Source: Pomphorhynchus laevis
Lineage: Eukaryota; Acanthocephala; Palaeacanthocephala; Echinorhynchida; Pomphorhynchidae
Length of the DNA: 64,000 nucleotides
Direction of reading: 5' to 3'
Assembly: GCA_012934845.2 (NCBI GenBank)
Contig: WNNJ02001240.1
Span: 62,001-126,000, forward strand
Shown: positions 11,341 through 21,609 of the stretch, in pieces
How the letters are laid out: every line of letters begins with the position of its first letter
How positions within the stretch are numbered: the first letter of the stretch is position 1
Notes under the pieces: model-generated
Database searches by the model: none
What the model saw: the letters and a program-made list of their open reading frames with translations, nothing else
Told to the model about the DNA's origin: nothing
Position numbers and translations under genes: made by a program

Positions 11341-11745
11341 TTAATAACAATAGAAAATATACACTGACATAAACTTCATCAATAAATGTATAGATAACAT
11401 AAATATAGCCGGACTTTTAAATAATTCCAAAAGTAAAGAAATAATAAGATCATATTTAAGTAAATATATTCCTAAAATACTATAAACTGTTACCGCTATT
11501 AGGGGAAATTTTGTAATTATAATAAAGAATTGAAATCAATATGTAACGATAATATTAGAAACATTATAAAAACTGAATGCAATTGTAAAAGTCTTAATTT
11601 TGATAAAATAAATGAACATATATGCACTCATAATCTAGAATTAATTGAAAATTGCGAATTAATGAAAATGTTAATAAAGGGGATAAATATAGATTATTAT
11701 TTTTCTTCGAAAAATAATTTATTACAAACCATTACAAATCATTAA
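11341..11745 (+). pseudogene. PLE N-terminal region
   Basis: The segment from 11530 reads KINEHICTHNLELIENCELMK followed by MLIKG. This matches the conserved PLE block before the RT domain, whose usual form is H..TGDL.II.N..LR.L..KG. An earlier frame (11400-11480) reads NIAGLLNNSKSKEIIRSYLS in the same style. The reading is broken by stops and at least one frame change, and no RT follows. It lies downstream of a GIY-YIG piece on the same strand, an order that would fit head-to-tail PLE copies, but the two may be unrelated insertions. Confidence 0.55.
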
Positions 11746-12120
11746 TTTATCAAAGGACATGAGACAAATACCATTACACTTTAATTTTAGTCTATTGAGT
11801 TTGCAGGTCAATGTCTAGCAGAACGAGAACTGCGAATGCACATAGAAATTGAGTGTGTCAGCTGAATTCCAATCTTTGACTGTAAATTTGTCAATTATTC
11901 TTATTATGAATGGTTGTTTTTTATTCCAATTTTTGTGCAATTCTATGAATTAATATTGCAGATGATTTTAATGCACCACCGAAACACAATAGCACGATAG
12001 GGACGAAATTCGCCCTCTTTTAATGGCAGATACTATGTCTTGATATTTATCAAATTTACGTGTTTCGTAATATGTAAAAGCAGCCCAGCGAATTTTGAAA
12101 GGTTGGACGGAGCGAAAACG

Positions 12121-13190
12121 TTAAAAAACGCAAGTATCAAATAAAGTTCGCTCCGAACGACTTCCATAAAACCAAATCGAATCGTGTCTTATCGATGGAT
12201 GACCTGCGTTGGGACAGGTAAGTGAGTGAGCCAGAGAATTATGTTCACCGCAGGGGCAATGAGAATGCGCGTCTAGTTTGTTGTATATTATATTGAGCTG
12301 CATGTAAGTCGCGAAATTCCTTATTGCTAACTCGAGTCCAACAATCTTTCGTAGGATATGTGAAGAACCATGGCAAAGCACCTTTGACTTGTAGATGTTC
12401 CATAATACATAACATATTGTCACCAATATTAGCCACTCGATCTCTAAACAGTGACTTTTTAAGTTCAATCTTAGAAGTGCCTAAAAGGGCAATGCGCACA
12501 TCCTGCGCAATCCTCAAGTCCACACAGCACAAGTCATTTAAATATGAAAAGCATAAATCTTTTAAGTCTTTATATTCTTCTGTCGCAGTAAAATGTGGGT
12601 CAGCAATGCCTAGATCACATAGTCTTAACGGAAGCGAAAATAATGGCCGTAAATAAACGTCGTCAGGCAATTTCAAATTAAAAAGCTTCTCAAAACGCTT
12701 CTGAATAGTGTCATTAAGATAATCGAAACAACCAATTGAGCAGTTTGTGGCTCGTTGCGAGTTAATCTATTTATGCTGAAGTGATCTGGTCATACCAGCA
12801 TAGCTTACCCGCAAATCAAGAATACCCCCGTTAGCTAGACGATTTACTAATGAAAAATATTTTGAGATATTTTGTCCCGGTTTTATTTATATTATCATAT
12901 GTTTCAATTAAAGCACCGAGTACTAGTGTATCATCGACAACAATGTCGATTCCTGTATCATTAAAAAACTCACGGGTACTATCTGTATTTTTAGGACTAT
13001 TTAGTAGCACACAGTTGTTGCTGTTTACAGGACATTTAAAACCTGACATGACAATTGGTCGGAGTCACAAAAAAATTTGAAAGTAAATTTCCTCGTAAAT
13101 CTGGACAGGTTCACCGCCCAAATTGCCCTCATCTGCGTGCCAGGATTGGTTGATGTGAGGAAACTCATCAGTAATGCTCAACAATAAAAA
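12121..13190 (-). pseudogene. RLE-type non-LTR element: RT palm, thumb and zinc-motif remnant
   Basis: On the minus strand, from the right, there is QSWHADEGNLGGEP (13115-13150), a degenerate form of the W.ADD catalytic box. It is followed by GFKCPVNSNNC and VVDDTLVLGALIE, then LPLRLCDLGIADP and finally CPCGEHNSLAHSLTCPNAGH with RHD. The order RT, LPLR..GLGI, C.CG....H.LSC....G...RH is that of a LINE family whose next domain is a restriction-like endonuclease. That next domain is found elsewhere, at 34.4 kb. At least two frameshifts separate the blocks, so it is dead. The upstream end is cut by a hammerhead-repeat array beginning near 13194. Confidence 0.7.
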
Positions 13191-13351
13191 ATTCCCACTG
13201 AAATCTCTCATTTCTCGTAAAATGCAAATAAGTTGGCAGATAAACAGAGAGAATGCGCTGCCATTAACCAGTGCTCTCAGCCAATGATCATTTTGGTGAA
13301 GCATGTACCTAGTTTGCTAGAAATTTTCTAGCTCTAAGTACCTTTTGACAT

Positions 13352-13438
13352 ACTCATGCCGTCTGCCGGTCCTTTTCTGCATCCAGTAGTGGGAGGTATC
13401 TGGCACTGATGAGTCAAAATAATGACGAAACGGTACCT
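13352..13438 (+). ncRNA. Type III hammerhead ribozyme, H1 family
   Basis: Core elements in order are the cleavage triplet GTC (13361-13363), stem I formed by TGCCGG and CTGGCA with an internal loop, CTGATGA (13406-13412), stem II GTC/GAC around an 8-nt loop, and GAAA (13427-13430). Stem III pairs TGCCGT before the cleavage site with ACGGTA after the core. All catalytic positions (CUGAUGA, GAAA, NUH) are intact, so self-cleavage is plausible. One stem I pair is a mismatch. Confidence 0.85.
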
Positions 13439-13651
13439 GGTATCGTTTTGTCGATTCTTTCATGGCTGTCACATCATACAAACAGAAAATGGCCACGGAA
13501 ATCTCTCATCTTCTCGTAAAATACAAATAAGTTGGCAGATAAATAGAGAGAATGCGCTAGCATTAGCTAGTGCTCTTAGCTAATGATCCTTTTGGTGAAG
13601 CATATACCTAGTTTGCTAGAAATTTTCTAGCTCTATATACCTTTTGACATA

Positions 13652-13738
13652 CTTGTACCGACTGCTGGTCCTTCTCTGCATCCAGTAGTAGGAGGTACAT
13701 GCCACTGATGAGTCAAAATAATAACGAAACGGTACCTG
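13652..13738 (+). ncRNA. Decayed H1 hammerhead
   Basis: The same layout as the copy 299 bp upstream, with CTGATGA and GAAA intact, but the cleavage triplet GTC has become GAC and stem II GTC now faces AAC. It is probably inactive. Confidence 0.75.
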
Positions 13739-13970
13739 GTATCGTTTTTTCGATTCTTTCGTGGCTGCTACATCATACAACAGAAAAAATGCCCACGAAA
13801 ATATCTCATTTTCTTGTAAAAAGGAATGAAGTTATTTGTTGTACAAAAATTGAGTAGCATAGGCTTGCCTCGTGGCATTTTATATCTTGTTCAGTGTCTG
13901 CTGATTTCAAATTTCGTAGACTTGTATTTACTTCAGATATAGATTGAGATATTATATCCCAATATCTCAA

Positions 13971-13998
13971 TTGTAAGCGTGCCAATTGCACGCTTACA
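13971..13998. other. Perfect hairpin
   Basis: Arms TTGTAAGCGTG and CACGCTTACAA enclose a short AT-containing loop. It lies within a minus-strand open frame with a hydrophobic start, which I do not accept as a gene. Confidence 0.7.
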
Positions 13999-14041
13999 AG
14001 ACAAACTAACAAAAAAGAACACAGCAAAAGGTATAGATTAA

Positions 14042-14640
14042 TTAGTTAATTGTTGGAATGGAATTGGATTTGGCGTTCGAAGCACGGCATTGGTGTTGAT
14101 TGGCGGATATGAATGGGTAGATGATTCTACGAAAGAGGAACAGCCACAACGAAAGAGCGGAAGCTAAAAAGGTAGAGTACTTTGGGACATGTAAAAGAAA
14201 GGAATTACGGGAACGCAAGGAACAGTAAACATGACGAGAATTGTCGAGGAAAGGAAGGTTGAGAAATGAAGGGGTATGAAAAGTTACAAGTTGAAAAGCA
14301 ATGAAGAGAAGACGAATTTGAACACGACAATAAATGGTAGGCAAATCGAGAGAAACAATATGGTGGGATGTATAATCAAAACGACGAAGATGAAGGAAAC
14401 CTTAGACGGATGCGTTGATGATGCGTTGTAAAGGACGAAGAGTGGATTTAGGTGAGTTGGAAAATAGACTAAGACAGTGATTAAGTCTTGAGAACATAAG
14501 AGAAGATATGAGAGTCATGCATGAAGGTAAATCGATCAATCTACGAATTTGACGGAAGTTGTGAAAATCATGGTATATGAGCATACTATATCTCAAACGA
14601 AAGGTTTAAGTGAAGTCTATTGTTGAAATGGAAGACAAGG
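14042..14640 (-). pseudogene. CR1-like LINE, RT C-terminal region
   Basis: Two adjacent minus-strand frames read SLMFSRLNHCLSLFSNSPKS, then LRPLQRIINASVRLVF, and then a segment with RRFDYTSHHIVSLDLPTIYC and RVQIRLLFIAFQLV. These match the CR1/L2 thumb region, whose usual form is SRLDYCNSLL.GLP...L..LQ..QNAAARL....R...HI...L..LHWLP...RI.FK. A frameshift near 14400 separates the parts. The palm domain is missing; downstream reading ends near 14042 without the usual WN.LP block being clear. Confidence 0.7.
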
Positions 14641-14800
14641 AAAACGATATTGTCAACAATAGGGAGAATTGTAGAATTTAATGATACGAAGAGAGGTTCT
14701 TCGCCGAAGGGGCGAGGACGGATCCACATTATTTTTGATTAATTAGGATTCAGAGAAAGACGAAGAGAAGAAAGATAATTGAAAATTGAGGCAAAACAGT

Positions 14801-14880
14801 TGGTATCGTTTTGTCGATTCTTTCGTGGCTGTTACATCATACAAACAGAAAAATGCCCACGGAAATATCTTATTTCTCGA
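14801..14880 (+). repeat. Partial H1 repeat unit
   Basis: Carries the words after the ribozyme in the H1 unit (GGTATCGTTTTGTCGATTC through GCCCACGG). The ribozyme itself is absent. Confidence 0.8.
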
Positions 14881-15810
14881 ATATTTTATATATTTGTACA
14901 CTTGAAAGTATTTGTACACTTGAAAGTGTCTTTGTAAAACAACATTTCTATTAATAGGAATTTAGTGCATAATGTATGGTTAAACTGCAATACGCATTGC
15001 CATGCACAGAGCTCATTCTAAATTCTCTCGGATGATTCAAATACAGTGTAGTTCTGCTTTTCGGGGTTTAAAAACTGTTTAAGCGTGTGTTAAGATGCCT
15101 ATGGATGACTATAGTGGTCACGGTAATGATGAGTTCTGTTAGAGCGAAACGCGTCTACCGTTGTTAAAGTTTGTCATCACATATATGATGACTAGGCATA
15201 CGTAGTGACTTTAAATATCGCGAGAATAATTCGTTTCTATTTCTTAGTCTGATGCGGATATATAACATGCTGCCTAGTGTTTATGCCTCCTTGTGAGGAG
15301 AACAATGATTTATTTATGAGTACACCATTGAGTGCCCCAGAAAAAGTGTAACAACAAATTATATTTTATGTATTTGTACTCTTGAAAGTGTCTCTGTAAA
15401 ACAGCATTTATATTAAAAGGAATTTTGTGCCTGATGCACGGTGAAACTGCAATACGCACTGTCATGCACAGAGCTTATGCTAAATTCTCTCTGATGATTC
15501 AGATACAGGGTGGTTCTGCTTTTAGAGCTTTAAACACTATTTAAGCGTGTGCTAAAGTGTCTATGAATGATTACACCAGTCACAGTATTGATGATCTCCG
15601 TTAAAGTGAAACGCGTCTACATTTGTTTAAGTATGTCGTCACACATAAGATGACTTGACATACTTAGCGACTTTGAAAATTGCGAAAATAATTTGGTTTT
15701 ATTTCTTAATCTGATCAAGATATATATAATGCTGCTAGGTATATATATGGTATATATACCATATATCCCAATGCTGCTTGGTATATATAGGTAGGTGTTT
15801 GAATGCATTG
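14881..15810 (+). repeat. Tandem dimer of ~465-bp H2 hammerhead repeat
   Basis: Two units of about 465 bp with the words TTGTACACTTGAAAGTGTC, CATGCACAGAGCT and AAGCGTGTGTTAAG. Hammerhead-like cores lie at 15118-15165 and 15580-15632. The same family appears in reverse, better preserved, at 61657-63135. Confidence 0.85.
15118..15165 (+). ncRNA. Decayed type I hammerhead, H2 family
   Basis: Stem I CACGGTA/TACCGTTG is perfect, GAAAC and a GTC cleavage triplet are present, and stem III is the minimal ACGCGT. The first base of the box has mutated (ATGATGA). The following copy (15580-15632) has TTGATGA and a broken stem II. Confidence 0.65.
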
Positions 15811-15825
15811 TGAAAATGTATTTCC

Positions 15826-17290
15826 GACATCTAGCTTAAATTGTTGGTAGCGTTAGCTCTTAAATCCTACAATTTGCAATGCAGACAATCATTAACAACC
15901 AGAGGATCAAACTTTCGGATGCTTGACTGTAAGAAACCGAGATTGAGTGAATCAATTCTTTCAATGTAATCTTAAGAATTTCGTTTGAATCGGTATTGCT
16001 CGAGATTGTGAATAGCAATATTTCCATATGTTTAGGTAGGTGTTTGAATCGAGCATATTCTTCGGCCTGCAAACTCTCGTCACTCTTAGACAGTCATTTG
16101 ATAGCCGGCAGCCATCGTCAGTAAGATGAACTATCACACGCCGTTTCGGCTGCCTTTGTGACATTGTGAAAATGCATTTCCGACATCTAGCTTAAATTGT
16201 TTGTGGCGTTAGCTCTTAGATCCGACAATTTGCAATGCAGACCATCATTAACAACCAGAGGATCAAACTTTCGGATGCTTGACTGTAAGAAACCGAGATT
16301 GAGTGAATCAATTCTTTCAATGTAATCTTAAGAATTTCGTTTGAATCGGTATTGCTCGAAATTACGAATAGCAATTCTTTCCGTATGTTTAGGTAGGTGT
16401 TTGAATCTAGCGTATTCTTCAGCATGCAAACTCTCGTCTCTCCTAGACGGTAATTTGATAGCCGGCATCCGCCGTCAGTAAGATGAACTATCACACGCCG
16501 TTTCAGCTGCCTCTGTGACATGGTGAAAATGAATTTCCGACATCTAGCTTAAATTGTAGGTGGCGTTAGCTCTTAAATCCTACAATTTGCAATGCAGACA
16601 ATCATTAACAACCAGAGGATCAACCTTTGGATGCTTGACTGTAAGAAACCGAGATTGAGTGGATCAATTCTTTCAATGTTATCTTAAGAATTTCGTTTGA
16701 ATTGGTATTGCTCGAGATTGTGAATATCAATTTTTCAATATGTTTAGGTAGGTATTTGAATCGAGCATATTCTTTAACCTTCAAACTCTTGTCACACCTA
16801 GACGGTCATGTGATAGCCGGCATCCATCGTCAGTAAGATTAACTATCACACGCCGTTTCGGCTGCCTCTGTGACATTGCGAAAATGCATTTCCGACATCT
16901 AGCTTAAATTGTTGGTGGCATTAGCTCTTAAATCCTACAATTTGCAACGCAGACCATCATTAACAACCAGAGGATCAAACTGTCGGATGCTTGATTGTAA
17001 GAAACCGAGATTGAGTGAATCAATTCTTTCAATGTAATCTTAAGAATTTCGTTTGAATCGGTTTTGCCCAAGATTGCGAATAGCAATTTTTCCATATGTT
17101 TAGGTAGGTGTTTGAATCAAGCATATTCTTTAGCATTCAAACTCAGTAAGATGACCTATCACACGCCGTTTCGACTGCCTCTGTGACATTGCGAAAATGC
17201 ATTTCCGACATCTAGCTTAAATTGTTGGTGGCGTTAGCTCTAATCCTACAATATGTAATGCAGATCAATTTGCAATGCAGAAGAGCTGAT
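15826..17290 (-). repeat. Four-unit ~355-bp tandem array, H4
   Basis: The word ACGCCGTTTC recurs at about 16138, 16496, 16849 and 17164. Each unit carries TTAGCTCTTA, AATTTGCAATGCAGA and GATAGCCGGCA. On the minus strand each unit has a CUGACGA box preceded by UCAUCUUA and followed, about 30 nt later, by GUC and UAAGAGUGA-like sequence that can pair with it. This is suggestive of a decayed type I hammerhead, but GAAA reads CAAA or worse. Long minus-strand frames through the units (for example 16216-16521) are repeat by-products. Confidence 0.8.
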
Positions 17291-17449
17291 AGTAGTCGGC
17301 GGCATTCACACTCATTAGTAGGGTGAACTAATATAATTAATATATTAATTATATATACTACTCTGTCGTCTAGCAGTGAGGTCTAGTAGTCCAAATAATT
17401 ACTGACAGCAGCTTTCAACATATTGACTTATTCCAATGAATGGACTGTT

Positions 17450-18250
17450 ATTATCAAGCATCATTGATGCAATCTCTATGTGTCAATTGCCGAATCCTTT
17501 GAAGGATCCAACGAATTACGCAATGCAGTAACAAATGAATTACCTGATATGGATAGATACTGTCTGATATGCATATATAATAACAACCATTACGACTATC
17601 TTGCAAAAATTGAACAATCAAGTAATTATAAATATATTTATAAAATTGAATTAAACGATTTTTTAAATAATAATTTAAATCAATATTATTTTATATTAAG
17701 GGCATTTATATTTATACAAATAAAAGGTGTTTTAATGGGATGTAATTGTTGCCCAATTATAGCTAACTTATTTGTAGGCTTTATAGAATATGATGAATTT
17801 GTTCACAACTTTGCAACTTAGCTGTATAAAGATATAAAATATATGTTTTGATATATTGATAATATATATGAGTATTTAAATCTGATAATGTTTATCTAAT
17901 AAGTGAAAAATTACCAGTTAGCATTAGTCTTAATAAAATTTATATTGATTAGAAATAAGGCATATATCTAAAAAATAAACATTAAATGAACATCAATTAA
18001 AACTACTTTTAATTTATATTGTAAAGATGATATACATTTTTAAAAACATATTTTTGCATTAGCATTCATGCATACTAGATAATTTTAAATATAATGCATT
18101 AAATAATGAAGTTTTAAGGATTGCTATAATATGTAATGATATTTACTTCAACATCATTTAATAATTTAATAGATACATATTTTAAACTAGGTTACTATAA
18201 AAATGAAATCAAACATAAATTCGTACACTACAAATCAGATTAGTTCACCG
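17450..18250 (+). pseudogene. PLE reverse transcriptase fragment
   Basis: Frame 17480-17821 reads YNNNHYDYLAKIEQSSNYKY, then IQIKGVLMGCNCCPIIANLF and GFIEYDEFVHN. The block IKG..MG....P..ANLF is the PLE RT motif that precedes the catalytic box (usual form KG.PMG...SP..A.LF). After a stop at 17821 the same frame family continues with YIDN (catalytic YIDD, last residue changed) at 17850 and with NLYCKDDI and further blocks matching the 4.6-kb copy, broken by many stops. Copies at 52.6, 54.9 and 57.4 kb are closer to intact. The terminal repeat begins at 18420 in the same orientation. Confidence 0.75.
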
Positions 18251-18419
18251 AGACTATGGATTTTGTATTATAACTTATAAAACAATGAAGGTACATAATT
18301 ATAAATAATAAAATATTAGATAAAATTTTACACAATTTACATTTATATAGCAATCACATTTATTATTAAAATTTTAATATTAAAAATACAATCAAACAGA
18401 AAGTTGTAAAATATATAAA

Positions 18420-19030
18420 TTAGATTAGATAACTGAGTCTACGTATTATAAATTAAATAAATTAAAAATAAAGATAAATAATTATAAATTATAAATGATA
18501 ATTTAAGATTTTATACAATTTATATTTATATAACGATAGAATTTATGATTTAAATTTATAATAAGAATCAAATTTTATTAATTGACTAATAAATAATATG
18601 CAATGTATTCGAATAATGTATTGAGGTCATCAGAATCAACATTTTATTATTAAAAATAAATTTAAACTCTTAAGAGTAAAATTTTTATGGTTAAGAAATA
18701 ATATACTTTGTGTGCGAAAAAGATACTAGATCAACAAATTTCATCAAGGGAAATACGTTGTTAGCATGTATGTGACCCCGCTGCTATGTTTGATCGAGTA
18801 ATATGGGCCGAAACTTGATAACATAGCAATTTTTCCTGATAACATCTAGTCCTTAGTTTGATACATCTTTCTTTCTATTGGTCAATTCATAAATTGACTT
18901 TTAGTTTAAATCCTAGTTTTAAATTTTAACTCTATATAAATTATAAAATCTTATATATTGGCATTCTAGTAAGCATTATTTTTAATTTATAAATAATAGA
19001 AAATACGTATACTCAGTTAGCTGGTCTGAT
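18420..19030. repeat. Head-to-head PLE terminal repeats
   Basis: 18420-18650 is a forward copy (starting TAACTGAGTCTACGTATT). It is joined to 18650-19025, a reverse copy containing the pseudoknot (inverted) and ending with ATACGTATACTCAGTTAGC. The two halves form an inverted pair behind the PLE RT at 17.5 kb. Confidence 0.65.
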
Positions 19031-19778
19031 TGTCTAGTGAAATATCCACAATGAAAATAACTTAATCAGCTTCAATCAAATTATTGTAGTTATTCTATCC
19101 AGTTTATTATCAATTATTTAAAAAGATTCTTTCAATTAATTAAAACAAATTTGTTAACTTTTTTATATTTTTAAAATATCAATATGTAAAAATCGAAATA
19201 AATCATAAAAATATTTATCGAATATTTTTTAGTTATCACTAATCATTTATTTTTGATTTAATCTTATTTAATCTAAATGACTTTAACAAATCATTTAACG
19301 AACAATCAATGAAAGATGATAAATCCCGCAATGCTTTTAGATTAAGGATCTTATTTTGGTAACTTACGGTAGATAGATAATGTTTGAATTTGTTATTTTG
19401 TTTACATATTTTTCTAGGTTCAGAAAAAACGGAGATAATATGGTTGATCAAATGGAGTACAAAATTAAAGTGTATTGTATCCAGAAAATTATCAATATTC
19501 CTAAAATTGTTTTTGACATTGATTATTCCACAAACACGAAATCAGTGATTATATATTATATAATCTTAAGTATTCTTTAGTATCAAATGTATGAGAAATT
19601 TCACATCCAAATGTATGTATTCCTGAAAATGATCATATATTTATAATGATCGTATATTTCATTGGCATAATATGATACTGCATGTGATAATATATTCAAT
19701 ACTATATTTCATTTATAATAAATATATTTAATAAATTGAATGTTTATTTAATTAGCTTTATTTGCAAAGGCAATTGTT
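19031..19778. other. AT-rich DNA, no gene accepted
   Basis: A minus-strand open frame at 19239-19451 (Leu/Lys/Asn-rich, ending KIKSKIND) has no acceptor site and no recognised domain. Nothing else was recognised. Confidence 0.35.
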
Positions 19779-20459
19779 GAAATTTTTCATTTATAAAATC
19801 TTAAAATAGTTTTTATTTATAATTTCTAAAAACTTTGAAAAACTTTTTGTAATGATGATTTTGAAAAATCATTGTTAAAGTAAATCTGCTCTAGCAATTG
19901 CAAAGTACAACTAAATTTTACTTTTTTGAACGCATTCTCGAATTCTTTACGAACTACAAATTTGTGCATATTTTTGTAAATACTCCATCAATGAATGCAT
20001 TATGTTATCACGAACTGAAAAAAAACTGCCAATTAATATTTTTAGAGCACAAAAGTATTTTCTAATTTTAGAATTATTCTATATGTACACTCAAAATTTG
20101 CAAATTGTGAATATAAGCAATAATATAAAATTATAAAATTATTTATCGATTTATTTTACAGTAATAGGACTTGAAAGTGTTTAATTGCAAAATGCGCTAG
20201 TAATTATTTATGTTGGACTCACGTATTTGAGATTGCCATTTTTTCCTTATGATTACTCACGCACATTAGTACTCTGGACTTTTTACCCTGGTTTTACAAC
20301 ATCGTCATTTCCAATATCGTATTCTTAATGTTTTTCGTTGGTTGTTCATTCTTAAATTCAGTAGTATGCCACTCTCACCAACATATTGCTTGCTGCATGT
20401 TTCACATTAAATAAGATAAAACCCGATCCTGATATCTTGCAATTATACTGTCCTTGTAT
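19779..20459 (-). repeat. Right arm of the ~675-bp inverted repeat, with GIY-YIG fragment
   Basis: The near-identical reverse complement of 10187-10864. The GIY-YIG reading (20305-20452, minus) has one extra G in the first codons and an in-frame change, so the frame is broken before YLIKC. The rest (CSKQYVGESG) is preserved. Confidence 0.85.
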
Positions 20460-21609
20460 TTTATAAAAAAAATTTTAACATAATAATGTTTTCAATAATA
20501 CAAACCAAGGTTCCCGCAAATGGGCCTTACAAAAAGAGTTAATAATATTTAAAAATTAGTGTAAAATTGTCTCGTTAAAACTTCTTGAAAGAATATAAAA
20601 TTATATAATATAAAATTATAATAATATAAAATTAATATAATAATTTTATATAAAATGGATTATTAGTGATTTATGTTGTACTCACGTATTTGCCTTTACG
20701 AACTTGATTGAATTGTAAATGTTAGGAATCGTAAAGTTTATTTACCTTTTTTAAGATAATTTTTTAATTTAAATGTATATCTTCAAACCTTAAAATTTTT
20801 CTTAAAAACTTTTCTGTAAAAAATTAAATTTTAAATTATGTACGCTGTGAATATTATATACTTGAATATTAATTATATGAATGTGTTATTTATCTGGCAA
20901 TTATTAAATAATAATTTAATGATAAATATAAATATACTATGTAGAATATAGATATATAACTTGGGCATTATATGCTTACAATGTTAAAATATGCTCCATT
21001 ATATGCATATCTCAGATATGTTTTCTCACTTTACGGCATGACCTTTTGTGTATTGAAATTTGTCTCAGAATATGCGTCTTAATCCGTTTTTCTTATTCAT
21101 TTATTTGGGTAAATAAATGAATATTGTGGTCTTCCTAATATTATATGTATAATTTATTATTTTTTGCTTAAATATAAAAGCTGTTTCACTTCATATATAG
21201 TAGTTTCTCTTTTTCATGTGAAAGCGTGCTGATAAGTTTCATTTGAAAATAAAATTTGCAAAAATCAACTCTGCAATATTTTCTTGTTGGTGTAGAAAAA
21301 AGACGCCTTGTATTCTCTCTGCAATAAACTTTTTTACACGCTAAGAAATGAAAAGGTGATGAATATAAAAAACACAATTAAAAGTCTATTTTGCTTTCAT
21401 TGAAATCACTCTGCTCAATTTTTGAAATGATATTTTTAAATAAATGGAAACTAATGGATCTATCTGGTTAACAAAAGCTTGTACAGCTTATTGGGCCATG
21501 TGATTTGAGTAGCAAACCCACGAGTAAACAGTAAAGTGTAGTTTCAACAATTATTCTCAAATACAACACTCTACATCGAAATTAAATAAAACGTATTTGT
21601 TAACAAAGA
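20460..21609. other. AT-rich intergenic DNA upstream of the Ly6-like gene
   Basis: No gene was recognised. A minus-strand frame at 21186-21377 has no splice or domain support. Any promoter of the gene starting at 21610 should lie here, but I see no clear motif. Confidence 0.4.

Larger units (their letters stand above)
13194..13798 (+). repeat. Tandem dimer of ~300-bp H1 hammerhead repeat
   Basis: Two units of about 300 bp (starting near 13194 and 13499), each with TCTCTCATT at the start, the word TTGGTGAAGCAT and a type III hammerhead. A third, partial unit appears at 14801-14880. The family is the same as at 44.6 and 47.1-48.2 kb, but in the opposite orientation. Confidence 0.85.

Noticed and set aside
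12324-12656. 110-codon plus-strand open frame
   Set aside because: Antisense to the RLE-LINE RT remnant, which has recognisable motifs on the minus strand.
13806-14027. Minus-strand frame with signal-peptide-like start
   Set aside because: Begins at a non-ATG codon, has no acceptor, and its hydrophobic part is made by the hairpin at 13971-13998.
16216-16521. 101-codon minus-strand frame in the 355-bp array
   Set aside because: Repeats with the array units and is broken in other units.
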